A stretch of 64,000 nt of DNA, from NCBI RefSeq assembly GCF_000949475.1, contig NZ_JRHC01000001.1, forward strand, positions 2,480,001 through 2,544,000, written 5' to 3'. Below the pieces are notes generated by a model that was not told where the DNA came from, searched no databases, and worked only from the letters and a program-made list of their open reading frames with translations. Source of the DNA: Draconibacterium sediminis (GTDB taxonomy: Bacteria; Bacteroidota; Bacteroidia; Bacteroidales; Prolixibacteraceae). The translations under genes and the position numbers were made by a program. Shown piece by piece: positions 29,876 to 38,974 of this stretch (position 1 is the first letter of the stretch; each line of letters starts with the position of its first letter).

Positions 29876-31087
29876 TTATTCTTTTAGCTTGACCAGCATC
29901 AAAACCGGATTGTTATTTTCATCCAGGCGATTTGCCAGTTTTTCCATCTCTTTTTTCTTTTCAGGATGGAGAGGGGTGGAGTTTTTAAATGCTTCGGAAG
30001 TAATATGAGCTTTAATTTCAAAAGCGTTTATCCATGAAATGAGGTATTCAGCGCCATCGATGGTTACAGTATTTTGAATTTTAAAGTTTGGGCCATTGTC
30101 CAGGTCGTTAACCAGGCCTAATTCGTTATCGATTAGATATTGAGTCGAGTTCGATTTGTTCTGAATAAAACAGTTTTTCCTGTTTTTCCACTTGTACTGA
30201 TAAAAAAGATGGTTTTCTGATTCAAAGAAATTCTTTTGGATAATAAACTGATTGAGTTTTGCAGAATTGCCTTTTTCCCTTACAGCGGTTGTATATTTCG
30301 CTTCGCCTTGTTTTAAAATGTATTTGGGATTAAAAGTGCCGTTATCAAAAGAAAAAATAGTATCGGAATTAAGTTCTTTACAGTGCAAAATTCCGTCGTA
30401 CTGATAAAATATACACTCAGGATTGAGAATAACAGCACCTGTTGAAACATTAAATTTATACTTGTTTTTATACTTATTTGTAGTCCGACCGTTTTCATCG
30501 AATAGAATAAAGCTATACTCGCTCTGGCCATGTCCATTATAGACAAATCCAAGTAGCCGATTGTTGGAATAAGCTAACGAAGTCAACTCGTCGCAATCAA
30601 GAGTTGTATTTTTTATCCATGTTCCATCCAATGAGAATTCTTTGATTTCGCCAAGGGAAAAAATATCCACTGTATTGTTACCTTTATTGTACAAAAATTC
30701 TTCAATGAATCGGTATTCAGAAGGTCCTCCTCCCTGTTGACTTATCTGGCAAATAAATTCTCCTTTGTTTGAGAACCGGTATACAGACCTTTTTGGCATC
30801 ATTGGAGGTGGTGGTGGGGCATTCTTATCGCGCACTGCGTTGTTAGGATTTACTGATCCTAAAATAAAGCAGGATCCGCCTTCATAAATCAACTTGTCAA
30901 TTTGTGACAGTAAAAAATCCGCATTTGTTTCGAGTGGGATGTAAATGATTTCCGAACCCAGCTCTGATATATTGGTAACACCGGGTTCGGTGAGTGCGGT
31001 AAGGTCAACAATATTTTCTGCTTCTTTTTTTTGTGTGCAGGAAAACAAGATTGTAATAAGTGTTAGTAAAATGGACAGGTTTTTCAT
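29876..31087 (-). CDS. six-bladed beta-propeller lipoprotein
   Basis: A 403-residue lipoprotein with lipobox LFS-C followed by Thr-Gln-Lys-Lys. It has QGGGPSEY and the tail LDENNNPVLMLVKLKE. A low-complexity loop, KNAPPPPPMMPKRS, sits between the first and second blades; this is not seen in the other members and suggests an exposed, flexible loop. It shares the SELGSEIIYIPLETN opening of the family. The 10-bp repeat tract begins 26 bp beyond its stop. Function unknown. Confidence 0.9.
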   Translation of the reverse strand: MKNLSILLTLITILFSCTQKKEAENIVDLTALTEPGVTNISELGSEIIYIPLETNADFLLSQIDKLIYEGGSCFILGSVNPNNAVRDKNAPPPPPMMPKRSVYRFSNKGEFICQISQQGGGPSEYRFIEEFLYNKGNNTVDIFSLGEIKEFSLDGTWIKNTTLDCDELTSLAYSNNRLLGFVYNGHGQSEYSFILFDENGRTTNKYKNKYKFNVSTGAVILNPECIFYQYDGILHCKELNSDTIFSFDNGTFNPKYILKQGEAKYTTAVREKGNSAKLNQFIIQKNFFESENHLFYQYKWKNRKNCFIQNKSNSTQYLIDNELGLVNDLDNGPNFKIQNTVTIDGAEYLISWINAFEIKAHITSEAFKNSTPLHPEKKKEMEKLANRLDENNNPVLMLVKLKE

Positions 31088-31153
31088 TTGGTTTTAATTT
31101 AAGTTTCATAAGTGTAAAAATCGTATTATCTAAATTCATAGTCATTTGGTTTA

Positions 31154-31966
31154 TCATTCCTCAACATCAGCCAAAACACTAATACTGATTGGCACCGGTG
31201 AAGCCTGCCAGTTTCCCTGGCTGGTAATTCTGAAAAAGGTTAATTTTTGGCTTCCTGTGTAAAAATAAAGCTCTCCTTCGCCTAAATCTTTTACATGTTC
31301 CAGACTCACCAGGAAGTCGCCGTTTACAACAATATTATAGGGCTTTAAATTGATTGTGAGTTCGTTGTTTAGCGTATCTTTTGACATTTTTAAATAGATA
31401 GGTTCTTTAAGAATATTTGTAAATGTCATATCATCTTCAGCGCTGTAAACGTTTAAGCGGTAAAAAATGCTATCGTACGAGCAGGTGGAGATATTTATCT
31501 TAACCTGTTTTAAAAGGGCAGACTTTTGTATAGCCAGCCGTATGCCGCATTCGTAGCCCCGGAGATTATCTTTAAATCCCGCAATTACCTTGCTGTTTCT
31601 ATCGGTTACCCCTAATGTTTTTTCGGTAAAGTTTCGCGGTTTTATTACTACTTCTGAAATGTCGTAAGCTTTCTTTTTTAGGTAAATTTTGTGGCTGGTT
31701 TTATTTCTGAGGTTGGCTATTTTAATCAAAAGTGGTTCGTATCCGATGGCTGAAAACAACAAGGTATCAGCATCCATTTCCGAATCCAGAATAATATTGA
31801 AAACGCCTCTTGTATTGGATACGGTGCCAACATTTTTGCCTACGATTCCAATATTTACAAACTCAATTGGTTTTTGGTGTGCTGAATCCATAACAATCCC
31901 TCTTATTTCCTGGCAATACGACAAATTGCAGTAGCATAATAGTATGATTGTACAGAAGCGGATCAT
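31154..31966 (-). CDS. CarboxypepD_reg-like domain protein
   Basis: A 270-residue exported protein (signal ends LSYCQE). Residues about 20-105 form a carboxypeptidase-regulatory-like beta-sandwich (IRGIVMDSAHQKPIEFVNIGIVGKNVGTVSN), ending in VVIKPR, as in the N-terminal part of TonB-dependent receptors, but no plug or barrel follows. The second half is beta-rich and unassigned. Such stand-alone proteins are common in Bacteroidota, and their role is not settled. It sits between two propeller genes, 66 and 55 bp away. Confidence 0.82.
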   Translation of the reverse strand: MIRFCTIILLCYCNLSYCQEIRGIVMDSAHQKPIEFVNIGIVGKNVGTVSNTRGVFNIILDSEMDADTLLFSAIGYEPLLIKIANLRNKTSHKIYLKKKAYDISEVVIKPRNFTEKTLGVTDRNSKVIAGFKDNLRGYECGIRLAIQKSALLKQVKINISTCSYDSIFYRLNVYSAEDDMTFTNILKEPIYLKMSKDTLNNELTINLKPYNIVVNGDFLVSLEHVKDLGEGELYFYTGSQKLTFFRITSQGNWQASPVPISISVLADVEE

Positions 31967-32021
31967 TTTATTTTTATCTGGTTTTTAGATAATTGGAGTA
32001 CATGATTGTAAGTGTTTCGTA

Positions 32022-33191
32022 TTACTTCTCCGTCATCACCATAATCACTGGATTTGATTCTTCATCCAGTTCCGCTGCAATTTCTTTTAATTTACCCGTC
32101 AATTCGCCATTTTTATAAGCCTCAACAAGCTGAAAAGCTTCGATGATTTGAAAGGCCGCAAGCTCGCCGTTTAACGGGTGCGATATCATGTCAACTGTTT
32201 GTCTTTTTTGGTAGTCGGCATTGATGATTACCGGCTCGAATACAGCATTTTCCTGCTTGTCGTACAGTAAGTCACCGATTGGAAAACCTCTTCCGGTAGA
32301 AAAGTTGAATTCCTTTTTTACGGTTGAGATAAAATAGTATTGGCCGGTAAGCGTACCCATTTTCAAGAATACCTCAGGATCTGTGGTCGGTTTTTTCGCT
32401 AGAAACGCTTGTAATTTATTCTCGTGCGAATTAAAGTTGTAAACGGTATCGGACGATGGCTCAACAAGTAGCCAGTTCGCTTGATTTGGAATAATTGCCG
32501 GCACCGAAGTGGCAACCACTGCATCTCCTTCCTGAATCATCGGCGCCTTAATCACATCAAAAGGAATTGAAATATTCCGGATAATACTTCCGTTTTGTTT
32601 CGATAGAATCATATGATAAGGTTCGTCGCCTTTATTTTGCCCAATATTATATTTCGCCATCTCATTGTAGGCAATCAGCTTGTCCGAATCATAATTGAAA
32701 ACATCTGTATATCTTACGTTTTCTATATAATTGAAACTTCGTTTGAAGTTCCCAAACAGGTCATACACCAATACCTTTTTCGATGTAAGACAGTTGACAA
32801 ATAGTTCGTTGTTCTTCTCGTCCGCGACAATATTGGTCAGATGACTATATTCTTCCGGTCCTTTACCCAGCATGTTTAGTTTTCGTAATGCTTTGCCTGT
32901 TTTTCTGTCAAAAACATAGATATTACCATCGTTGCTCCAGTTTTTTACAATTATGATTTTCTTACCAAGTGCCATTACAACACCGCTGGTAACAAACTCA
33001 TTATTTGTTTCCAACGGAATATATTCTACATCCATAAAATCCTGCAGAATCAGTTCTTTTTCCGGATAACTTGCTGTTACGTCAATTTCTACCAGACTAT
33101 TGTTTGAGGCAGGTTGTTTGCATCCCCCAATTACTGCCATTACGCCCAGTAGGATTAGAAACGTTGTAATTTCTTTCTTTGCAATTTTCAT
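32022..33191 (-). CDS. six-bladed beta-propeller lipoprotein (subfamily 2)
   Basis: A 389-residue lipoprotein with lipobox IGG-C then Lys-Gln-Pro. It has LGKGPEEY and the tail LDEESNPVIMVMTEK. Its ATG overlaps the stop of the RND permease gene as ATGA (33188-33191), so translation is probably coupled to the pump. This is the tightest link between a propeller and the efflux genes in the block. It is related to 27380-28519. No enzyme motif is visible; a pump-associated periplasmic role is an inference. Confidence 0.9.
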   Translation of the reverse strand: MKIAKKEITTFLILLGVMAVIGGCKQPASNNSLVEIDVTASYPEKELILQDFMDVEYIPLETNNEFVTSGVVMALGKKIIIVKNWSNDGNIYVFDRKTGKALRKLNMLGKGPEEYSHLTNIVADEKNNELFVNCLTSKKVLVYDLFGNFKRSFNYIENVRYTDVFNYDSDKLIAYNEMAKYNIGQNKGDEPYHMILSKQNGSIIRNISIPFDVIKAPMIQEGDAVVATSVPAIIPNQANWLLVEPSSDTVYNFNSHENKLQAFLAKKPTTDPEVFLKMGTLTGQYYFISTVKKEFNFSTGRGFPIGDLLYDKQENAVFEPVIINADYQKRQTVDMISHPLNGELAAFQIIEAFQLVEAYKNGELTGKLKEIAAELDEESNPVIMVMTEK

Positions 33192-36100
33192 AAGGTTCCG
33201 GTTTTTTTCCTCAGCAAATAGTACATCATCGGAATAAAATACAAACTAACCAGTGTGCCCAGCAGCATTCCTCCTATGATTGCCAGTGCCAGTGGTTGTT
33301 GCAATTCGGCTCCCATACCTTTCTGAAAAAGGAAAGGCAACATTGCCAGGATGGTGGTTAAACTGGTCATTATAATCGGTTTTAAACGCCGGTGTCCGGC
33401 TTCCATTACTGATCGGATCAAGGAATAACCTGAGTCGTGTAACTTGTTCATGGTGTCGATTTTCAGGATGGAATCGTTGATGATAATCCCGGCCATTACA
33501 ATAATTCCGATGGCCGACATAATATTGATTCCGACACCAAAGAGTTTAAGCGCCAGAAAAGCGCCAAACAGGTCGATCGGAACTTCAAGCAATACAATTA
33601 CGGGTAGAACAAACGATTCGAACTGTGCGGCCAGAATGAAATAGAGCAGGAGTAAACTAACTCCAATAATCATCAGTAATTCTGTAAGCATGGCTCGGTT
33701 CGAAAGTATGGAGCCCCGAAACGTAAGGTCGAAAGAGGAGTGATTTGCCGCAATGGTTTTTATATCCGCCGAAACCGTTTTAAAATCACCCGGGTTGATC
33801 TCAAATTCCACCGGGAAATATTCGTTTTCCTTGCCGGCAACAATGGATTTTAGCCCTGAACCACTATTTACTTTTACCAATCCCGACAGCGGAATTTCCT
33901 CATTGTTCTGATTTCTTACCTGTATATTTTGAATGATTTGATAAACCGATTGGTAGGAGTTGCCGATGCTTACCGGAACAAACATATTGTTGTTGTTAAT
34001 GGTAAACACCGTATTGACGTTAAAAGCACTTTTTACTTCGCGGTAAAGTTCGTCGTTGTCTACCTCGTAAAACATTAGTTTCTCCGGATCGGTTTCGAGC
34101 AAAATCAATTGTCGTGTTATCAGTTTCGATTGCAAACTGTTGTGATAGTTTTTATCCAGATCGGCTAACAAGGATGAAAGCTCATCGAGGTAATTTTTAT
34201 TGCCCGGATTAAAGTGTGAAAAACGTGCAATTAGCGGGGCATCCGATTTGCCAAAGGCCAGGTTAAACAGGTTGTCGGCTTCCGCAAAACTAAAATCGGC
34301 AGCGGGGAAATTTCCGGCGAAATACGTGCTAAACTCCTTAATCATTTTCGATAACCCGGCCGGTGATTCTGCTTTTACGATCAGTTTGTTTTCTGTTGTT
34401 CCGGCATCCTCTCCGCTGTTTAACAGGTATTGTTGTTTTCCTGCTTCTTCAATAAAATAAAGTGGTTTTGTAGTTAAAGAAGCCATTAATTCATTTACCC
34501 GTTTGTTATTTTCTTCTAGCGTAAGTGGTTCATTCCAGTCGATTTTTAAAACCATTTCATCCTGGCTTACTTCCGGGAATCGCGAGGTGGTTAACATTCG
34601 AGCTAATACAGCTGCTCCGGCTAATAAAAGGATTACAAACACAATAGTGGCAGCCTGATTTCGGAGCACAACCTTTAATCCGTGTTCGTACCAGCGATAA
34701 TAACCGGGATCTTTCCGGCGCTTTTGTTTTTCCTGTTTCGCTTTTGAATAAAACAGCCTGTAAAGGGTAGGGAGGAGGGTGATTGAAACCAGCAACGAAA
34801 TACTTAAGCCGATAGTAACTGCAATTGCCTGATCGAAAAACAAGGCTCCTGCCATTCCTTTCATAAATATTAAAGGAATAAAAACAGCACAGGTGGTAAG
34901 TACCGAACTGATTAAGGGGCGGATAACTTCGTTTGTTCCCACCTCGCACGCCCGTGACAATGTAAAATGCCGGTCGCGGTATTGCGTAATATTATCGATT
35001 ACAATAATCGAATTATCGATCATCATTCCAACGCCAAGTATCAATCCTGAAAGCGAAATAATGTTGATGGAGAGTTTAAAGAGGTAAAAGAAAAAGAGGG
35101 ACAGCAACAGCGAAACCGGAATGCTGATACCGATTAGCCAGGGAGCTTTTCGTTCGCGCAGAAATACAAATAGTATCAGAAAAGCAAGCATTCCGCCGAT
35201 TAACAGACTTTGCCCCAGGTTATTGATAGAGTACTCCAATAGTTTCGACTGATCGCGGGTAATCGTAAATTCCAGTTCGGGGTAATCTTCTTTAAAATAA
35301 CCGACCAACTCACTCAGCTCGTCCTTTAAGTCAGCCATTTTTGCATCCGATTGTTTAATCACTGCCAGGCTAATTGCACTTTCTGAGTTGATCTTTATGT
35401 TTCCCTGTGGTTTTTGTGGCTGAAGACTCACATCGGCAATTTCCGATAGCGACACCACTTTTCCGTTCAGGTTTACCGGAATCTCGGCAATCTCTGAAAC
35501 ATCACGAAGCCGGGTGTTGAAGCGAATGTTGTACTGGTATTGTCCATCGCGTATTAAAAGGTTTCCCAAATCAATATTGTTATTATTCAGCTCCTGCTCC
35601 AGTTGCGAAATGGTAAACGTGCCGTTTGGCAGGTAGGCAGCGTGCGGTGTTATTTTAATTTCGGGGTATTGCAGACCGCTCATGTCAACCAATGCAACTT
35701 CAGGAAGCTGCTCCAGGCGTTTTCGTATCACCTGGCTGGTGAAATTACTTAGTTGCAGAAATTCCTCTTTGTTGCCGGTTATCAGTTCCTGCTTTTTATT
35801 CACCATCAGGTAAAAAACGGGTATATCCGAAGCGCTGGCTCTAATCACTTCCGGGCGTTTCATTTCGCGAGGAAGATAGTTCATGGCCTTATCCACTTTT
35901 TCGTTCACCTCAATGGAAGCCAGATCGATGGAAGTTCCGTGTTTAAAGCGCAGTTCGATCCAGGCTGTTCCATCACGTGTTTCGCTTTTCATTTCCTCAA
36001 TGTGGTTCACTTCTTTTAGCACACTGCGGATTTGTTTCACTACCGAATTTTCCAGCTGGCGGGCCGGCATTTCGTTCGATGGCACCCGGATGGAGATAAC

Positions 36101-36223
36101 AGGAATATCGATGTCGGGCATTAACGAAACCGGAATTTGCACAGTGGTGGCTATCCCAATAAGTAGGAAAGCTAAAAATGCCATTGTTACAGCTATCGGT
36201 CGATGGATCAAGAATTTTACCAT
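33188..36223 (-). CDS. RND-family efflux transporter permease
   Basis: A 1011-residue AcrB-type inner-membrane permease: first helix at about 12-30 (TMAFLAFLLIGIATTVQIPVSL); porter domains; helices at about 335-535 and 840-1005. The fourth-helix sequence is VGMMIDNSIIVIDNITQYRDR, with Asp-Asn instead of Asp-Asp. It is transcribed after the adaptor gene 37543-38631 with a propeller gene between them, and overlaps the next propeller gene by 4 bp. It probably works with that adaptor to export small molecules. No outer-membrane factor is present in the window. Confidence 0.95.
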   Translation of the reverse strand: MVKFLIHRPIAVTMAFLAFLLIGIATTVQIPVSLMPDIDIPVISIRVPSNEMPARQLENSVVKQIRSVLKEVNHIEEMKSETRDGTAWIELRFKHGTSIDLASIEVNEKVDKAMNYLPREMKRPEVIRASASDIPVFYLMVNKKQELITGNKEEFLQLSNFTSQVIRKRLEQLPEVALVDMSGLQYPEIKITPHAAYLPNGTFTISQLEQELNNNNIDLGNLLIRDGQYQYNIRFNTRLRDVSEIAEIPVNLNGKVVSLSEIADVSLQPQKPQGNIKINSESAISLAVIKQSDAKMADLKDELSELVGYFKEDYPELEFTITRDQSKLLEYSINNLGQSLLIGGMLAFLILFVFLRERKAPWLIGISIPVSLLLSLFFFYLFKLSINIISLSGLILGVGMMIDNSIIVIDNITQYRDRHFTLSRACEVGTNEVIRPLISSVLTTCAVFIPLIFMKGMAGALFFDQAIAVTIGLSISLLVSITLLPTLYRLFYSKAKQEKQKRRKDPGYYRWYEHGLKVVLRNQAATIVFVILLLAGAAVLARMLTTSRFPEVSQDEMVLKIDWNEPLTLEENNKRVNELMASLTTKPLYFIEEAGKQQYLLNSGEDAGTTENKLIVKAESPAGLSKMIKEFSTYFAGNFPAADFSFAEADNLFNLAFGKSDAPLIARFSHFNPGNKNYLDELSSLLADLDKNYHNSLQSKLITRQLILLETDPEKLMFYEVDNDELYREVKSAFNVNTVFTINNNNMFVPVSIGNSYQSVYQIIQNIQVRNQNNEEIPLSGLVKVNSGSGLKSIVAGKENEYFPVEFEINPGDFKTVSADIKTIAANHSSFDLTFRGSILSNRAMLTELLMIIGVSLLLLYFILAAQFESFVLPVIVLLEVPIDLFGAFLALKLFGVGINIMSAIGIIVMAGIIINDSILKIDTMNKLHDSGYSLIRSVMEAGHRRLKPIIMTSLTTILAMLPFLFQKGMGAELQQPLALAIIGGMLLGTLVSLYFIPMMYYLLRKKTGTL

Positions 36224-36277
36224 GAGAATGTTTGTTTATAATTCCATTTTATTATATAATCAAACCTGTAAGGTATG

Positions 36278-37417
36278 CTAGTCAGTCGCTATTATTAAGA
36301 ATGGATTTTGATCATATCTTATTTCAATATTAAGGTCGGCTATACTGATCAATTTCGTTTCTTCCTGGATATCATCATCGAAAAATTCGAGAGGCGAACA
36401 TGCGAACGTTATTTGTTTTTCTTGAATTCCGGTAGGCAACTGTAAAGACTCCAGTTTTGGTAGGTTAAAATAGTCAGACAATTGACCATTCATATAAATT
36501 TTACTCCTGTCTTTTTCATCTATTACAAAGCAACTTCCTTTTTCGTCATCAAGAATACTGATATAGTGCTGGTTATAATAAAATGAGGCAAGTAGATAAG
36601 GAACATAGCCGTTTTCTCTGCATGCTTGTCCAAAACGTGCGCGTTTTCGTTCGTTAACGTATGGTGAGTAAAAGTTTTCCGGAACTGATTTAGGACCTAA
36701 ATCATAAGTTATATTTCTTCTAAACGTATCTGCCTTAGCTTCGAACAGTCCAAAAATGTTAGGACTTGAGAAAAATAGTCTGTCACCGATTTTCTGAAAG
36801 TTATTTGCATTTCCCATGGTAAGAATTGCATATGGGCTTTCTTCTTCTGAAATAAATTTTTGTGTAATTTCTTTACGCTGAAGATTGTAGATCCCAACAA
36901 AGAATTTTTCGTTTCGTCCCACATAATTACAGTATAGGAATACATTCTCCTCATCTTTTGGATAGATATCAAAACTTGGAAACGCAGTTATTTTTTGAGT
37001 TTCAATTATCTCACCGTCATAATTAAAGATGTGCAGGGTGTTTCCCATATCGAGGGCATAAAAACGTTTGTTTTTGGCGTCTGCGCAAAACGCAACAATC
37101 ATATTTATTTCCCCCGGGCCATTTCCCTGTTTTAGTTTCGACTGGAATTTCCCTTTTCGGCTAAAGGTATATACATTGAAATTAGCCAATACAAAAATTT
37201 TGTCATTCTCATCGTCTATAAACGTTTTATAAATATAGTCGAGCGATGATTCTTCAGTTGTTTCCAGTTGTACTATTTCAGTGGGTGTGCCAAGATATAA
37301 TTCATCGGAAGTGGTTGGCTGAAGTGTTACGATATTGCTTTTAGGTTGCTGAGAACAGCCCCAGATTATTAAAACGTCTATTAGGCTTATTATTAAGGGT
37401 AGTCTTTTTTTTATCAT
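36278..37417 (-). CDS. six-bladed beta-propeller lipoprotein inside the pump operon
   Basis: A 379-residue lipoprotein with lipobox IWG-C then Ser-Gln-Gln. It has QGNGPGEI and an atypical end, IRYDQNPFLIIATD, which still matches the D-N-P tail. It lies between the RND adaptor (125 bp upstream) and permease (54 bp downstream), where pump operons usually have nothing or an outer-membrane factor. The placement argues that the propeller works with the pump or is regulated with it. Function otherwise unknown. Confidence 0.88.
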   Translation of the reverse strand: MIKKRLPLIISLIDVLIIWGCSQQPKSNIVTLQPTTSDELYLGTPTEIVQLETTEESSLDYIYKTFIDDENDKIFVLANFNVYTFSRKGKFQSKLKQGNGPGEINMIVAFCADAKNKRFYALDMGNTLHIFNYDGEIIETQKITAFPSFDIYPKDEENVFLYCNYVGRNEKFFVGIYNLQRKEITQKFISEEESPYAILTMGNANNFQKIGDRLFFSSPNIFGLFEAKADTFRRNITYDLGPKSVPENFYSPYVNERKRARFGQACRENGYVPYLLASFYYNQHYISILDDEKGSCFVIDEKDRSKIYMNGQLSDYFNLPKLESLQLPTGIQEKQITFACSPLEFFDDDIQEETKLISIADLNIEIRYDQNPFLIIATD

Positions 37418-37542
37418 AATTGGTGGTTATAAGTTAGAACATAAATTATTATCTTATTTGCTTTAGTTAAATTAGAACCTGAAAGTTGTAGTCCGTAGTT
37501 GAAAAATCGTTGGATCTTGTGCAACCCTCTCGAACCTTCAAA

Positions 37543-38631
37543 CTATTCCTCTATTTCCACTTCTGATTCATGTGCCAGGTTTAGATTATTCGAAACGATA
37601 ACCGTATCGCCGGCAGAAAGTGTTGCCCCTTCAGCTGCTTTCACTGAATATTCATTTTCGTTTTCGTTGAGTACGTTAATGTATGTCCAGTAAGCAATAC
37701 CGTTGGTGTAGCGGAATAGCACCTCGCGGTTCTGTCGTAACACAACAGCATGTTTGGGAACAACCAATTGATCGGCTATCGCCTGTTTTATACTTACTTT
37801 TACATTCATTCCCTGCATATATTCTCCGGGATTTTCTACCTCTGCTTTTAACCAGATCAGTCCATTTTCATCGATATTCGGGTCAATTTCACAAATTCTA
37901 CCAGTGGTATTTCCGGCTCCGGAAATAGGGGAGATGCTTACGTTTTGACTTAATTTTACTTTTGAGATTTCGGTTTCAAGCAGAGGAAAATCGATGTAGA
38001 ATCGTCGGTCATTGATGAGTGTACAAAATGGTTCTGAAACATTAGCCTGCTCAAATGGTTTTTGTTTAATACCCGAAACTTTCCCGGTAAAAGGAGCTTT
38101 TAACTCTGTTTTATCCAATTGCAGCCGGGCTTCTTCAAAAGTTACCAGTGCCTGGTTATAACCCGACCGGATATTCGCAATTGCTTCATGTTCTGTAGTA
38201 TAAAGTGTGTCGGTGGTGGAGTAGCCCATACCTATTAATGCATCCAGCTTGTCAATTTTTGCCTGCTCCAGGGTAATGTTTGCCTTCTTCATCGTAAGAC
38301 GGTATGTCTCATTATCCAGACTGGCAATAACATCATTTTTATTAATGATATTCCCGTTCTTCACATCAATGGTAGCCAACGAACCGGAAACTTTGAAATA
38401 AAGTTCAGCTTGTTGCGAAGCCGATAATTTACCATTACTAACTATTTCTTTTAGAAAATCTTTTTCTTCGAGGGTGATTACTTCTACTGTGTTTTTTTCT
38501 TCAGGAAGGGCTTCCTTGGTTACCTCTGCAGAGGCATTAGGTTTGTTTGTACAAGCTGTAAATAACAAAGAAGAGACGTAAAGAAACAAGATAACTTGTC
38601 GTTTTATGGAAGGGAATTTTAGCGTATTCAC
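37543..38631 (-). CDS. RND efflux adaptor (HlyD/AcrA-type) lipoprotein
   Basis: A 362-residue periplasmic adaptor. Lipobox FTA-Cys27 precedes the mature protein. Order: barrel-sandwich/lipoyl half (GSLATIDVKNGNIINKNDVIASLDNE), alpha-hairpin (about 115-170), second lipoyl half (LKAPFTGKVSGIKQKPFEQANVSEPFC), beta-barrel and membrane-proximal domain (AIADQLVVPKHAVVLRQNREVLFRY). It links the inner-membrane RND permease to an outer-membrane channel. It is the only adaptor in the window and is probably shared by the permease at 33188 and possibly the one at 17503. Confidence 0.94.
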   Translation of the reverse strand: MNTLKFPSIKRQVILFLYVSSLLFTACTNKPNASAEVTKEALPEEKNTVEVITLEEKDFLKEIVSNGKLSASQQAELYFKVSGSLATIDVKNGNIINKNDVIASLDNETYRLTMKKANITLEQAKIDKLDALIGMGYSTTDTLYTTEHEAIANIRSGYNQALVTFEEARLQLDKTELKAPFTGKVSGIKQKPFEQANVSEPFCTLINDRRFYIDFPLLETEISKVKLSQNVSISPISGAGNTTGRICEIDPNIDENGLIWLKAEVENPGEYMQGMNVKVSIKQAIADQLVVPKHAVVLRQNREVLFRYTNGIAYWTYINVLNENENEYSVKAAEGATLSAGDTVIVSNNLNLAHESEVEIEE

Positions 38632-38900
38632 GGTATACAGGTTTTTTGTTGAGACTATAAACTTAACAAACAGATTATTATATCCAATAACTTTTAACGT
38701 TTATTCTTGATGTACACGATGTTACTCGATTAGTTCATGGTTTTTTAAAATCATATGTTTAGCTTTTTAGTGATTTACTTTTTATCTGGTCTTTTTTGTT
38801 TTGCGAGAAACGTAAAATTGAAGATAGAAAAGATGAAAAATTGGTTTATACTTATTTGTTTGTTAGCTGGTAGCAAAAATTGTACCCGGATTATTGTTTA
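38632..38900. other. intergenic region upstream of the pump adaptor
   Basis: An AT-rich stretch, part of the 343-bp gap between the adaptor start and the stop of 38975-40177. It probably holds the adaptor promoter. I see no convincing gene; a 22-codon plus-strand frame at 38833-38901 resembles a signal sequence but has nothing after it. The repeat tract at 38901-38968 closes the gap. Confidence 0.5.
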
Positions 38901-38968
38901 ATTGTTTGAGTTTGTTTGAAATGGTTTGAAATAGTTTGAAATTGTTTGAGATGGTTTGATGGTTTGAG
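38901..38968. repeat. 10-bp-period repeat tract, six in-phase units plus one shifted
   Basis: GTTTGA recurs at 38904, 38914, 38924, 38934, 38944 and 38954, exactly 10 bases apart, then once more 8 bases later (38962). The consensus unit is ATKGTTTGAA. It begins a few bases beyond the stop of the propeller gene 38975-40177, like the tract at 29801-29850 just beyond another propeller stop. Confidence 0.85.
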
Positions 38969-38974
38969 ATTGTT

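Noticed and set aside
34557-34949. 130-codon minus-strand frame inside the RND permease gene
   Set aside because: It lies wholly within the permease coding region in another frame and has no protein-like domain; a shadow frame.
38833-38901. 22-codon plus-strand frame resembling a signal peptide (MKNWFILICLLAGSKN)
   Set aside because: No mature part follows and it opposes all neighbours; composition of AT-rich DNA can give this by chance.
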